Source of the DNA: Hymenobacter cellulosivorans
GTDB lineage: Bacteria; Bacteroidota; Bacteroidia; Cytophagales; Hymenobacteraceae
Direction: 5' to 3'
DNA length: 64,000 bases
NCBI RefSeq assembly: GCF_022919135.1
Contig: NZ_CP095049.1
Span: 868,001-932,000 of the forward strand
Shown: positions 54,958 through 63,010 of the stretch, piece by piece
Layout of the letters: every line of letters begins with the position of its first letter
Numbering within the stretch: the stretch's first letter is position 1
Program-made: the position numbers and the translations under genes
The notes under the pieces: generated by a model
The model's input: only the letters and a program-made list of their open reading frames with translations
The model's database searches: none
Told to the model about the DNA's origin: nothing

Positions 54958-55380
54958 TTAGACCGTATGACGGCGCATGATTTCTTTGGCAATTCCCAGG
55001 TTGGCATCGGCTAGGCGCACGGCCAGGAAGCAATACCATTTTCCCTCATTGAAGGGCCGTAGATGATGAAGCTGATCCTCCAGAATAACCGATACGTCTG
55101 TGAGGGGTCCACCGGGCCATACCTTGGTGGCCACAGCCTCTTCCATAGTCCGCAGCAGCTTGGCGTGGCGCAGACTGATCTGGTTGGGGTTGTAGGCGCT
55201 GTTGGTCGTGTAAAAGGCCAGGACTTTGCCCGAGTTCGTGTCGACGACGCAGCTCATGAGCAGTTCAGGAATGTCTTCCAGCAGACCTTCCAGTACTTTT
55301 TGAGCGCGCCTTCCGTTTTCATCGGCTACCCCTACGGTGATTTTCTTTATTTGGAGTCGATTGAAGAACGGAATATTCAT
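54958..55380 (-). CDS. Roadblock/LC7-like protein, first of a pair
   Basis: A 140-residue soluble protein starting MNIPFFNRLQIKKITVG. The core QKVLEGLLEDIPELLMSCVVDTNSGKVLAFY, then TMEEAVATKVWPGGPLTDVSVILEDQLHHLRPFNEGKWYCFLAVRLADANLGIAKEIMRRH, has the same helix-strand layout as its neighbour and as MglB-type proteins. It differs in an extra N-terminal strand of about 20 residues. It has no membrane segment. It is first in the minus-strand pair, and a gap of 313 bases lies upstream (55381-55693). The function is inferred from fold likeness only. It might instead be a signalling scaffold for polarity or gliding. Confidence 0.7.
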   Translation of the reverse strand: MNIPFFNRLQIKKITVGVADENGRRAQKVLEGLLEDIPELLMSCVVDTNSGKVLAFYTTNSAYNPNQISLRHAKLLRTMEEAVATKVWPGGPLTDVSVILEDQLHHLRPFNEGKWYCFLAVRLADANLGIAKEIMRRHTV

Positions 55381-55693
55381 TGGGTAAGAAGCGAGAAGCC
55401 GGACTGTTAGCAGGGTGCCAGCGGCTCCGCGTACGGGGTGTTATGTCGTTAAGTTGTCGGGAGCCGTCGGCTGCGGGGCAGCAGTCAGGCGGTACGTTCT
55501 AGGTTGAGGTTTAGCAGGCAGCGGGTTAAGCCCAAAAAACTCTTTAGAAAACCCCGGGCAGTGGCTTTCTAAAGAGCTTATTGCAACCTATTCTGGAAGC
55601 TGGTACAAACAAAAGAGCGTTTTGTTACCAGCTTTTTCTGTTATCGCTCTTACCTATATAGCTAAGGCTTATTAATCAATAGGTTAGCAGCGA
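55381..55693. other. Intergenic region upstream of the roadblock pair
   Basis: 313 bases that include the minus-strand terminator at 55534-55577 and the presumed promoter region of the roadblock pair (55381-55530). No gene seen. Confidence 0.6.
55534..55577 (-). terminator. Minus-strand terminator of the regulatory-like membrane protein
   Basis: On the minus strand CTCTTTAGAAA and TTTCTAAAGAG form an 11-bp stem (55540-55550 with 55566-55576), followed by TTTTTT. It separates the gene at 55694 from the roadblock pair. Confidence 0.85.
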
Positions 55694-56392
55694 TTAAAAC
55701 TGCCACCAGTGGCGCTTGGCTACCTTAGCTACCGCGTCGGTACGGGGCAGCAGGGTCATGTTCTGCACGCTACGGCCTTTTACCTGCACTTCGTCTTCGG
55801 TGTAGCCGCCGTAGCCAAACTGCAGCTTGGAAGTCTGGTTGGCAGGCACCAGCATAGAGTACGTGCCTTGCGCGTTGGTCGTGACACCGCGGCCGCTGAT
55901 TTTATCCAACACCGTGGCGCCTACCAGCGGACGACCATTCTCGTCCAGAATCCGGCCGCTAACGACAGCCATCTTCTTGGTGGCGGCAGCTTCGGTAGCT
56001 ACGGCAACCATCTCCTCGCTAGCGGCGGCAATGGTCGAAGCAGGTACGGCAATGCGGTCGGCGGACGGCAGGTTGGTACCGGCCAGCACGGCTCCACTCA
56101 GCAGAGCGCCCACCAGCACGATAGAGCCCGCGCGCCGACGAAACCGAACCGGCTCGGTGCGCATCAGGTGAAACTGGTGCTGCAGCCAGCCGACGGGGCG
56201 CACATTGTGGCCTTTCTCGCGCAGGGCGTAAAAACGTTTTAGCGCCTCATCACCCTCGTTGGGGTTGGCCTTGAGGTAGGCATCTACTAAATCGGCATTC
56301 TTGCCAGACAGGTCGCCTCGAAGATATGCGTCGCGATACGTAGGCAGTAGTTCTCCTGTGACAGGATGGAACGGGTAAGCAGTTAAAGCCAT
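55694..56392 (-). CDS. Single-pass membrane protein with carboxypeptidase-regulatory-like domain
   Basis: A 232-residue protein from the ATG at 56392 (MALTAYPFHPVTGELLPTYR). Residues 1-85 are cytoplasmic and helical (LKANPNEGDEALKRFYALREKG). One transmembrane helix follows at about 85-105 (GSIVLVGALLSGAVLAG), then an Ala/Val-rich linker. Residues about 145-215 form a carboxypeptidase-D-regulatory-like Ig fold (VSGRILDENGRPLVGATVL, GVTTNAQGTYSMLVP), as in the plug of SusC-like receptors. The layout (cytoplasmic module, one helix, periplasmic sensor-like domain) resembles anti-sigma regulators, but no sigma gene is next to it. The C-terminus is RHWWQF. It is divergent from a DUF5686 protein that begins with the same kind of domain. 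Confidence 0.78.
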   Translation of the reverse strand: MALTAYPFHPVTGELLPTYRDAYLRGDLSGKNADLVDAYLKANPNEGDEALKRFYALREKGHNVRPVGWLQHQFHLMRTEPVRFRRRAGSIVLVGALLSGAVLAGTNLPSADRIAVPASTIAAASEEMVAVATEAAATKKMAVVSGRILDENGRPLVGATVLDKISGRGVTTNAQGTYSMLVPANQTSKLQFGYGGYTEDEVQVKGRSVQNMTLLPRTDAVAKVAKRHWWQF

Positions 56393-56921
56393 CGTTGAAT
56401 AATATGGTGTGAGCAATGAAGGGAAGGAGCGGAAGCCGCTTCGTATGGGTGTACGGAAACGGCAGGCCAATATCTACTGTAAATAGTCCTAATACCAATG
56501 ATATTCGATAAAGGTTGTAATTCCATATATAAAGGTCCTTTTACGGACGATGAAAAAACGAAGAATTTATGGGGCCTGATTCTACAGTGGAGCTTACTCC
56601 GTGAGCCTAGCAAACCCACACAAGCTCAACAGTAACAACTCCGTTTGGCAGGCATTTTTAGGGGCTCTTTATCGAGTTTTCCCGTTGGGCTTGGAGTAAG
56701 GAGCTAGGCAAAATTCTAAGAATTAGGCAAAGTGATACCCCAACTCCCAAGCAAAGGCCTTAACTTAAGGGACTTTGTAAAGTGCACGAACGAGGCGAAA
56801 AGGGAAAAAACGGTTATCAACTCAATAATTGAATTTCCGGGGTTCCCTGCTGGCACTATGTTCTTTAGCTTTGAAAGCTACCCCTATCAGCTTATTGCCC
56901 GCTCCGCTTCCAATGTAGTTT
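56393..56921. other. Intergenic region between divergent envelope genes
   Basis: 529 bases, A+T-rich from 56480 to 56600. TAGCTTTG at 56866-56873 is a perfect -7 TAnnTTTG match 49 bases before the next start, with no clear -33. No gene or RNA seen; open frames in it lack sensible starts. Confidence 0.6.
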
Positions 56922-59429
56922 ATGAAGCATACGTACGCGCTGTTCATCTTGCTTGTCGTCGTGGCCTTCCCCGCCCGGGCACAGCGTATCGTGTTTACGG
57001 GCCGAATTACGGAGGCCGCCACGGGGCAGCCTGTGCCTTTTGCCTCGCTGTTTGTACCTGGCACCACCATCGGTATGACGGCCGACGCGGAAGGCCGCTA
57101 CCAACTGACCGTCACTCAGCCTATTGATACGCTAGCGGCTTCTGCCCTGGGCTTCAAAGCCCTGAAGAAGGCTGTGACGCACCAGGCCCAGCAAACGGTA
57201 AACTTTGCCCTCGGGGCCGGAGCCGTTACGCTCAGCGAGGTGGTCGTGCGGCCCACTGAAAACCCGGCCTACGTGATTCTGCGGCGGGTACAGGCCCACA
57301 AAGACCAAAATGACAAGCGCCGCCTCCGTGCCTTTGAGTACGACAGCTACAACCGGATTCAAACCACGATAACCGATTTGCCGGACCGGCTAGTCAAGCG
57401 CAAAGTAATCCGCGACATGCTGGCCCTGTCTGACAGCATGAGCAAGGATGTGGCACCAGTGGGCCAAGCCAAGGCTCTGCCGTTCTTTGCCTCGGAGCTG
57501 ATATCCAGGCTATACGTGCAAAACCACCCGATCCGGCGGCGGGAAGAAATCCGGCGCCGGCAAATGCGCGGAATCGGACCCCGGGAAGGCTCCGTCGTGT
57601 CCCAGATTCTAGGCTCCTCGTTCCAGGATTACAACTTCTACCCCAACCGGCAGAATATCATGGGCAAGGATTTCATTTCGCCCATTGCCGACGGCTGGAA
57701 GCTAACCTACGAATACGAGCTGCAGGATTCGGTCTTCGTCGGGCAGGACTGGTGCTACCAGCTGGCCGTGAAGCCCCGGCGCCCCCAGGATCTGGCCTTC
57801 GTGGGCACCATCTGGATTACGGCCGATACCTACGCCCTGCGCAAGCTGAATCTGGCGAAAAGCCCCGAGGCCAACATCAACTTCGTGAGCGAGATTCGGG
57901 TGTACCAGGAGATGACGCCACCGGCGGAAGGGGCCGGCCTGCCTCTGGTAACGCGGGTAACCGTGGCCATCAAGCCCGTGGAAAAGCAGGCCGGCGTGCA
58001 GGCCCACTTCACGACCATCAACTCCAATTTTGAGCGTAACCACGAGCGGGACCTGGCTTTCTATGACAACGCGCTGGACACGGCCCCCAATGCCAGCCAG
58101 ATTCCCAAAGATTACTTCGATAAGAACCGGCCCGACTCCTTGAGCCTGGCCGACCAGACCTCGCTGGCCGTGCTCGACTCGGTCCGGGAACTGCCCAGCG
58201 TGCGCTCCTTGCTGGATCTGGCCGACGTGCTGGTCAATGGCTACAAGCGCGTAGGCCGCCTCGACCTGGGCCCCATTCTGTCGACCTACGGCTTCAACGA
58301 CATCGAGGGGCACCGCCTGCGCTTCGGCTTCCGCACTACGCCGGAGATGAGCCGCGATTGGCTGGTGCGGGCGTATGCGGCGTATGGCTTCCGGGATGGG
58401 CGCCTCAAATATGGGATGCGCGTCAACCGCATCATCGAGCGGCAGCACTGGACGGTGCTGGGTATGGAGTACCGCCATGACCTGGACCAGGTGGCCTTGC
58501 TCGACAATGAATTCGGGCAGGAAAACCCGCTTTTCGACGCGGCAGCCCGCATCGGCCGCATCCGGGGCAGCCGTCCGCTGATGCGCGACGTATCGGGCCT
58601 TTCGCTGCAGACGGATATTGTGCGCGGCTTTACGCAGAAGATTATCCTGCGCCACCAGCGCTTCACGCCGCTCTATAACTTTGCCTATTACAATACTGAC
58701 CAGCGGGTGCCCGGAGCCCCAACGGCGGCCAACATCACGTTGTCGGAGCTGATCCTGGAGTCGCGCTACGCTTACGATGAGGTATTGGTGGAAAACGAGA
58801 ACCGGCGGCAGGCCATTGGCCAGATGCGCTGGCCAGTAGTCGTATTTCGCTACACCCTGGGAGCCAACCATTTGTTTGGCAGCGACTTCAAATACCATAA
58901 GTTTAACCTCATCACTACCCAGAGCGTGCAGGCAGGTATTTTCGGGCGAATTAACTACCGCCTCGAAGCCGGCTACATCCCGAGCACAGTGCCCTACCCT
59001 ATTCTGAAAACGCACATGGGCAATCAGTCGCCGTTCTACAATGGGGCTGCGTTTAACCTGATGCGCTATTTTGAGTTCGTCAGTGACCGGTATGCCTCGG
59101 TGCGGGCCGAGGATCATTTTGAAGGGTTGCTAGTGAACAGCGTGCCGCTGCTGCGCAAGCTCAACTGGCGTTTGCTGGCCACGGGCAACATCCTCTTTGG
59201 CGGCGTGAGCCAAGCCAATCGTAGCCTGACCCCGCCCCGCCACCCCGCTACCGGTGAGCCGCTGCAAACCTTTCGGGCGCTGGATCATGGCCCGTATGCC
59301 GAGGTAGGCTACGGCGTAGAAAACATCTTCAAAGTGGCGCGGGTCGACTTCCTGCACCGCCTGACTTACCGGGATTTGCCCGAAGCCCGCAACTTCGGGG
59401 TAAAGCTGAGTTTGCAGTTCAGACTCTGA
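56922..59429 (+). CDS. DUF5686 outer-membrane protein with carboxypeptidase-like N-terminal domain
   Basis: An 835-residue exported protein, signal peptide MKHTYALFILLVVVAFPARAQ. Residues about 22-110 are a carboxypeptidase-regulatory-like domain (IVFTGRITEAATGQPVPFASLFVPGTT, GMTADAEGRYQLTV). The rest matches the DUF5686 family of Bacteroidota outer-membrane proteins: NPAYVILRRVQAHKDQNDKRRLRAFEYDSYNRI, WCYQLAVKPRRPQDLAFVGTIWITADTYALRKLN, and a barrel-like C-terminal half ending NFGVKLSLQFRL. The final aromatic-rich strand fits an outer-membrane barrel. Function unknown, perhaps related to TonB-dependent receptors in assembly or nutrient uptake. It is divergent from 55694-56392, and a stem-loop follows. 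Confidence 0.88.
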   Translation: MKHTYALFILLVVVAFPARAQRIVFTGRITEAATGQPVPFASLFVPGTTIGMTADAEGRYQLTVTQPIDTLAASALGFKALKKAVTHQAQQTVNFALGAGAVTLSEVVVRPTENPAYVILRRVQAHKDQNDKRRLRAFEYDSYNRIQTTITDLPDRLVKRKVIRDMLALSDSMSKDVAPVGQAKALPFFASELISRLYVQNHPIRRREEIRRRQMRGIGPREGSVVSQILGSSFQDYNFYPNRQNIMGKDFISPIADGWKLTYEYELQDSVFVGQDWCYQLAVKPRRPQDLAFVGTIWITADTYALRKLNLAKSPEANINFVSEIRVYQEMTPPAEGAGLPLVTRVTVAIKPVEKQAGVQAHFTTINSNFERNHERDLAFYDNALDTAPNASQIPKDYFDKNRPDSLSLADQTSLAVLDSVRELPSVRSLLDLADVLVNGYKRVGRLDLGPILSTYGFNDIEGHRLRFGFRTTPEMSRDWLVRAYAAYGFRDGRLKYGMRVNRIIERQHWTVLGMEYRHDLDQVALLDNEFGQENPLFDAAARIGRIRGSRPLMRDVSGLSLQTDIVRGFTQKIILRHQRFTPLYNFAYYNTDQRVPGAPTAANITLSELILESRYAYDEVLVENENRRQAIGQMRWPVVVFRYTLGANHLFGSDFKYHKFNLITTQSVQAGIFGRINYRLEAGYIPSTVPYPILKTHMGNQSPFYNGAAFNLMRYFEFVSDRYASVRAEDHFEGLLVNSVPLLRKLNWRLLATGNILFGGVSQANRSLTPPRHPATGEPLQTFRALDHGPYAEVGYGVENIFKVARVDFLHRLTYRDLPEARNFGVKLSLQFRL

Positions 59430-59461
59430 CAAGCGCCCGATTCCGCTTTGTCCTTCACACT

Positions 59462-59494
59462 AACGCCCCGACAACCAGTGGTTGCCGGGGCGTT
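59462..59494. terminator. Stem-loop between DUF5686 and GH43 genes
   Basis: AACGCCCCG...CAACC and GGTTG...CGGGGCGTT pair with one internal mismatch. There is no T run, so it is a weak candidate terminator for the two convergent genes. Confidence 0.6.
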
Positions 59495-59526
59495 GGCTTA
59501 GGTACTCTTTCTTTAGATAGAAGCTC

Positions 59527-61128
59527 TTAGCGCTTGTTGCGCAGCGAGAAGTGGTTGAAGGCCACGGTGGAAGTAGCCGGACCCTGGGCCAGCAGCGCAA
59601 TACGAATGCCCCGGTCCCACGGCGGCAGGTAGGTGCCGTTGATGGCGAAGCTTTCGGTGGGCATGGCCGTCCAGGTAACGCCGTCGGGGCTGTAGCTGAA
59701 GCGGTAGCGCTGCCCGCCCCACACCTCCAGGCGCAAGGACAGGTTTTTGCAGCTTTCTACCGCAATTTTGGTCAGGCACTCGCGCTTGCCACCTTTCACG
59801 TGCCAGAGCTGCAGGCTTTCGTCGCCGGCCATCAGCGCTAAGCTGTTTGCATGGTCGCCGATGGCCCCGATACCGGCGAAGGTGCCGGGGGCAAGGTTAG
59901 CAAAATCCAGGGTGGTAACCGCCTTATAAGTGGCCGCAAATGTGCGCTGAGCTACCATGGCACCCAAGCCACCGTCACGAGCCGTGAGCAGCAGCTGTCC
60001 GTCGCTGAGACCAGCTTCGGGCTGCTCGCCTACCGGCCACTGCCAGGTCTGGGCCAGCTGACCACCCACGAAGTTGTCGGTGACGTTGAGCACGCTCAGG
60101 TCGGGCAGCGGGGCGGCCTGGGGGCTGCGGCCATCGAACTCAGGCCAGCCTTCAGCGTTCCAGGTAAACTCGCTCAGGATACCCTGACGGCCCACAAACT
60201 CGTGGCTGTCGGTGTAATAGGCGTGGTGGAGCAGGAACCAGCGGCCTTCGTACTCGGCTACAGTGCCATGACCGGGGCACTTCCAGGTTTTATTCTTGTC
60301 CAAAATCGGGTTCTGGGGACACTTCTCCCAGGGACCGAGCAGGCTCTTGGCGCGGGCTACGCCAGTGGCATAGTTGCAGCACTTGCCGCAGCAGCCATTG
60401 CCAGCGTAGAACATATAGAAGTACTCGTCGTGGCGCACGATGGCCGAACCTTCGACCAGGCACCCTTCCCACTTCTCAGTATTGCGGAAGAGCTCCACCT
60501 TTTTGCCAACCAAGGCCATGCGCTTTTCATTGATGCGCTGGGCCCAGATAGGTGTAGGCTTGCTCTTACTGTTGCCGTCCTCTTTCCACACCAGGTACAA
60601 GTCGCCGTGCTCGTCGCGCACGGGAAAGCCGTCGATGGAGCCCAGGCGCTGACCTACTAAGGGACCGTGGTCGGTGTAGGGACCTTCGGGCTGGTCGGCG
60701 CTGGCTACAGCTACGCACAGCGGGCCGTTTTTCTTGCGGGCCGTGTAGTAGATGAAGGTTTTGCCGCCCTCGTAGAAAATCTCCGGAGCCCAGAAGTTGG
60801 CGTCACACCAGTCGGGCAGCTGGCCCGGAAACACGTGCGTCACCAGCTCCCAGTCGACCAGGTTGTCCGACTTGAACATCGGAAACACGGGTCCCCACTC
60901 GGCCGACGTTGCGCTGGCCCAGTACGTATTGCCGATTTTGGCAATGGTCGGATCGGGGAAGTCGCCGGGCAGGACGATGTTGGCGTAGTTGGTAGGCTCA
61001 GCCTCGACGGGCGGGGCCACGGTGGGGGTAGAATCGACCAACGGCGCATCAACGGCGGCGTAGTCAGTCGAGGAATCTACAGTGGGCACCAGGTCAAAAG
61101 ACGGTGCGCTTTCGAAGTCGAACGACAC
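59527..61128 (-). CDS. Glycoside hydrolase family 43 protein
   Basis: A 533-residue protein when started at the GTG at 61128; another GTG at 61206 would add 26 residues, and no ATG is in frame. Residues about 1-45 are an acidic, Pro/Thr/Val-rich segment (FDLVPTVDSSTDYAAVDAP). The five-bladed GH43 propeller follows, with catalytic Asp in LPGDFPDPTIAKIG, the pKa-tuning Asp in SIDGFPVRDEHGDLYLVWKED and the acid Glu in LVEGSAIVRHDEYFYMFYAG. A C-terminal jelly-roll domain (about 350-530, GDESLQLWHVKGGKRECL) completes it. GH43 enzymes remove arabinose, xylose or galactose units. No standard signal peptide is visible, so cytoplasmic action on imported oligosaccharides is possible. Galactokinase and a sugar transporter follow. 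Confidence 0.87.
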   Translation of the reverse strand: MSFDFESAPSFDLVPTVDSSTDYAAVDAPLVDSTPTVAPPVEAEPTNYANIVLPGDFPDPTIAKIGNTYWASATSAEWGPVFPMFKSDNLVDWELVTHVFPGQLPDWCDANFWAPEIFYEGGKTFIYYTARKKNGPLCVAVASADQPEGPYTDHGPLVGQRLGSIDGFPVRDEHGDLYLVWKEDGNSKSKPTPIWAQRINEKRMALVGKKVELFRNTEKWEGCLVEGSAIVRHDEYFYMFYAGNGCCGKCCNYATGVARAKSLLGPWEKCPQNPILDKNKTWKCPGHGTVAEYEGRWFLLHHAYYTDSHEFVGRQGILSEFTWNAEGWPEFDGRSPQAAPLPDLSVLNVTDNFVGGQLAQTWQWPVGEQPEAGLSDGQLLLTARDGGLGAMVAQRTFAATYKAVTTLDFANLAPGTFAGIGAIGDHANSLALMAGDESLQLWHVKGGKRECLTKIAVESCKNLSLRLEVWGGQRYRFSYSPDGVTWTAMPTESFAINGTYLPPWDRGIRIALLAQGPATSTVAFNHFSLRNKR

Positions 61129-61772
61129 AATAGGAAGAAGAAAGAGTGGGAAACGAACAGAGGTCTTCGGGGGGCGGAACCAGCCGTAGGGCCGGGTCCA
61201 AAACACTACATAACTCGCCGGTACTTTCGGGGGTGCGCTTCAGAGAGGTGACAAAGGGGGAATTTTAAAACCCAACCTGGCGCAACAATCCGAAAGGTAC
61301 TACTTTCCTTTTATTGGCAAGCAAACAAGTGTATTTTTTTGATACAACCCGAAGATGTTTTTTTGGTTTGGCCTATTTTCAAAAACGGCACTTAGGGAAA
61401 GAAGCCTCGCAACGCAAAAGCGGCAAAAACAGGTTCAATTTAGAGCATTGCCTTTATTGTAACCTATACCGTGGTATCCTTAGTCCGAAGCATAATTCGG
61501 GCCACACTTAATAAAAGGCTCGTTAAAAATTTGTCATTAATATGATTTAAACAATAATTCCCTGAAGCCGACAAAGAATTTGCAGCGTATCCAACCAATG
61601 ATCAGGGCTGCCAAAGCCAAGATGTTGTACCTCACTGGCTTCGAAACTCAACCGTATGCCATAGCATATGAAGCTTCAGCTAAAGTCGGCCGGGATTCGT
61701 AAAATAGCCGGCAGTTTAGCCCCAAGCGGGGCGCTGCTTTTCCCCTCTACCCTCTTTGCTACCTTCCCGCTT
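61129..61772. other. Intergenic region between GH43 and galK
   Basis: About 640 bases (565 if GH43 starts at 61206). A+T-rich from 61290 to 61600. ATACCGTGGTAT at 61466-61477 is a perfect 12-base palindrome that could be an operator. Open frames here begin only with TTG and have no family resemblance, so no gene is called. Confidence 0.6.
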
Positions 61773-62927
61773 ATGCTAGCCCACGACATTGCCGCTGCTT
61801 TTCGCCAGCATTTCGACGCCGAACCCTTGCTGGTGCGCGCCCCCGGCCGCATCAACCTGATTGGGGAACACACCGACTACAATGCCGGCTACGTGCTGCC
61901 CGCCGCCGTCGACAAGGAAATGTATTTCGCCGTGGCGCTAAACCAGCAGTCTACTATCCGCCTGCACGCCTACGATTTGAACGAGTCGGTGCAGGTGGCT
62001 ACCGACGCCGTGGCGCCCAGCGAAACGCAGTGGGCCAACTACCTGCTGGGCGTAGTGGCCCAGCTCCAGCAGCACGGCATTACGGTACCGGGCTTCGACT
62101 GCGTATTTGGGGGCACGGTACCGGCCGGAGCGGGCTTGTCGTCGTCGGCGGCGGTGGAGTGCGGAATGCTGTTTGCCCTAAACACCTTGTTGCAGGCCAA
62201 CCTGGAGCCCATGCAGATAGCCAAGCTGGGCCAGGCCGCCGAGCACGAGTATGCCAAGGTGCTCTGCGGGCTGATGGACCAGTTTGCCAGCGTGTTCGGG
62301 CGCGACGGGCAGGTGGTGCGCCTCGACTGCCGCTCTCTGGAGTACGAATACTTTCCCTTCGATACGACTGCCTGCCGCATCGTGCTCTGCAACTCGGGGG
62401 TAAAGCACAGCTTGGCCAGCTCGGAGTACAACACCCGCCGCCAGGAGTGTGAGCAAGGCGTAGCGGTGCTGCGCCAGCACTACCCCACTATCCAAACCCT
62501 GCGCGACGCAACCCTGGACCAGATAGAAGCTCACCGCCAGGAGCTGGGTCCGGTGGTATACCGCCGCTGCCGCTACGTGGTAGAAGAAAACCAGCGCGTA
62601 GAAGAAACCTGCCGTCTGCTCGTGCAAGGCGACCTGGGCGGCGTGGGTCAACAGATGTACGCTTCTCATGCCGGCCTGCGCGACGATTACGAGGTGAGTT
62701 GCAAGGAACTAGACGTACTGGTCCAGATTGCCCAGACAACGCCCGGCGTGTATGGCTCGCGCATGATGGGCGGCGGCTTTGGCGGCTGTACTATCAACCT
62801 GGTAGCCACCGAACAGGTAGCCGGCTTCGTGGAGCACCTGAAAGCCGAGTACCAGCGGCAGTTGGGCTTACCGCTCGAAACCTACGAGGCCACCATCGTA
62901 GATGGCGTGGGCATATTTAAGGAGTAG
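61773..62927 (+). CDS. galK: Galactokinase
   Basis: Phosphorylates alpha-D-galactose at C1 with ATP, the first committed step of the Leloir pathway. 384 residues from the ATG at 61773 (MLAHDIAAAFRQHF), matching family length; an upstream in-frame ATG adds 35 residues rich in small hydrophobics with no family match. GHMP-kinase hallmarks: the galactokinase signature GRINLIGEHTDYNAGYVLP near residue 28, the ATP loop VPAGAGLSSSAAVECG near 118, the CGLMDQFASVFG catalytic Asp region near 168, and the C-terminal GSRMMGGGFGGCTINLV. A sugar transporter converges from the right (terminator between them), and GH43 diverges on the left. No galT, galE or galM is in the window. Confidence 0.96.
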   Translation: MLAHDIAAAFRQHFDAEPLLVRAPGRINLIGEHTDYNAGYVLPAAVDKEMYFAVALNQQSTIRLHAYDLNESVQVATDAVAPSETQWANYLLGVVAQLQQHGITVPGFDCVFGGTVPAGAGLSSSAAVECGMLFALNTLLQANLEPMQIAKLGQAAEHEYAKVLCGLMDQFASVFGRDGQVVRLDCRSLEYEYFPFDTTACRIVLCNSGVKHSLASSEYNTRRQECEQGVAVLRQHYPTIQTLRDATLDQIEAHRQELGPVVYRRCRYVVEENQRVEETCRLLVQGDLGGVGQQMYASHAGLRDDYEVSCKELDVLVQIAQTTPGVYGSRMMGGGFGGCTINLVATEQVAGFVEHLKAEYQRQLGLPLETYEATIVDGVGIFKE

Positions 62928-62945
62928 AATGCTTACCTAAAAAGG

Positions 62946-62986
62946 AAAAGCCGCCCGCCGAGCAGAACTCGACGGGCGGCTTTTTT
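62946..62986. terminator. Terminator between convergent galK and sugar transporter
   Basis: AAAAGCCGCCCG (62946-62957) pairs with CGGGCGGC (62973-62980), with an inner CGAG/CTCG stem, then TTTTTT. Confidence 0.9.
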
Positions 62987-63010
62987 GGTGGCAGTAAACA
63001 CAACCGATAG

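Noticed and set aside
56732..57127. 131-codon plus-strand frame overlapping the DUF5686 start
   Set aside because: TTG start and overlap with a well-supported signal peptide in another frame.
57702..59117. 471-codon minus-strand frame opposite the DUF5686 gene
   Set aside because: Shadow frame, no recognisable protein pattern.
61314..61511. 65-codon frame in the GH43-galK gap
   Set aside because: TTG start, A+T-rich spacer, no similarity to known proteins.
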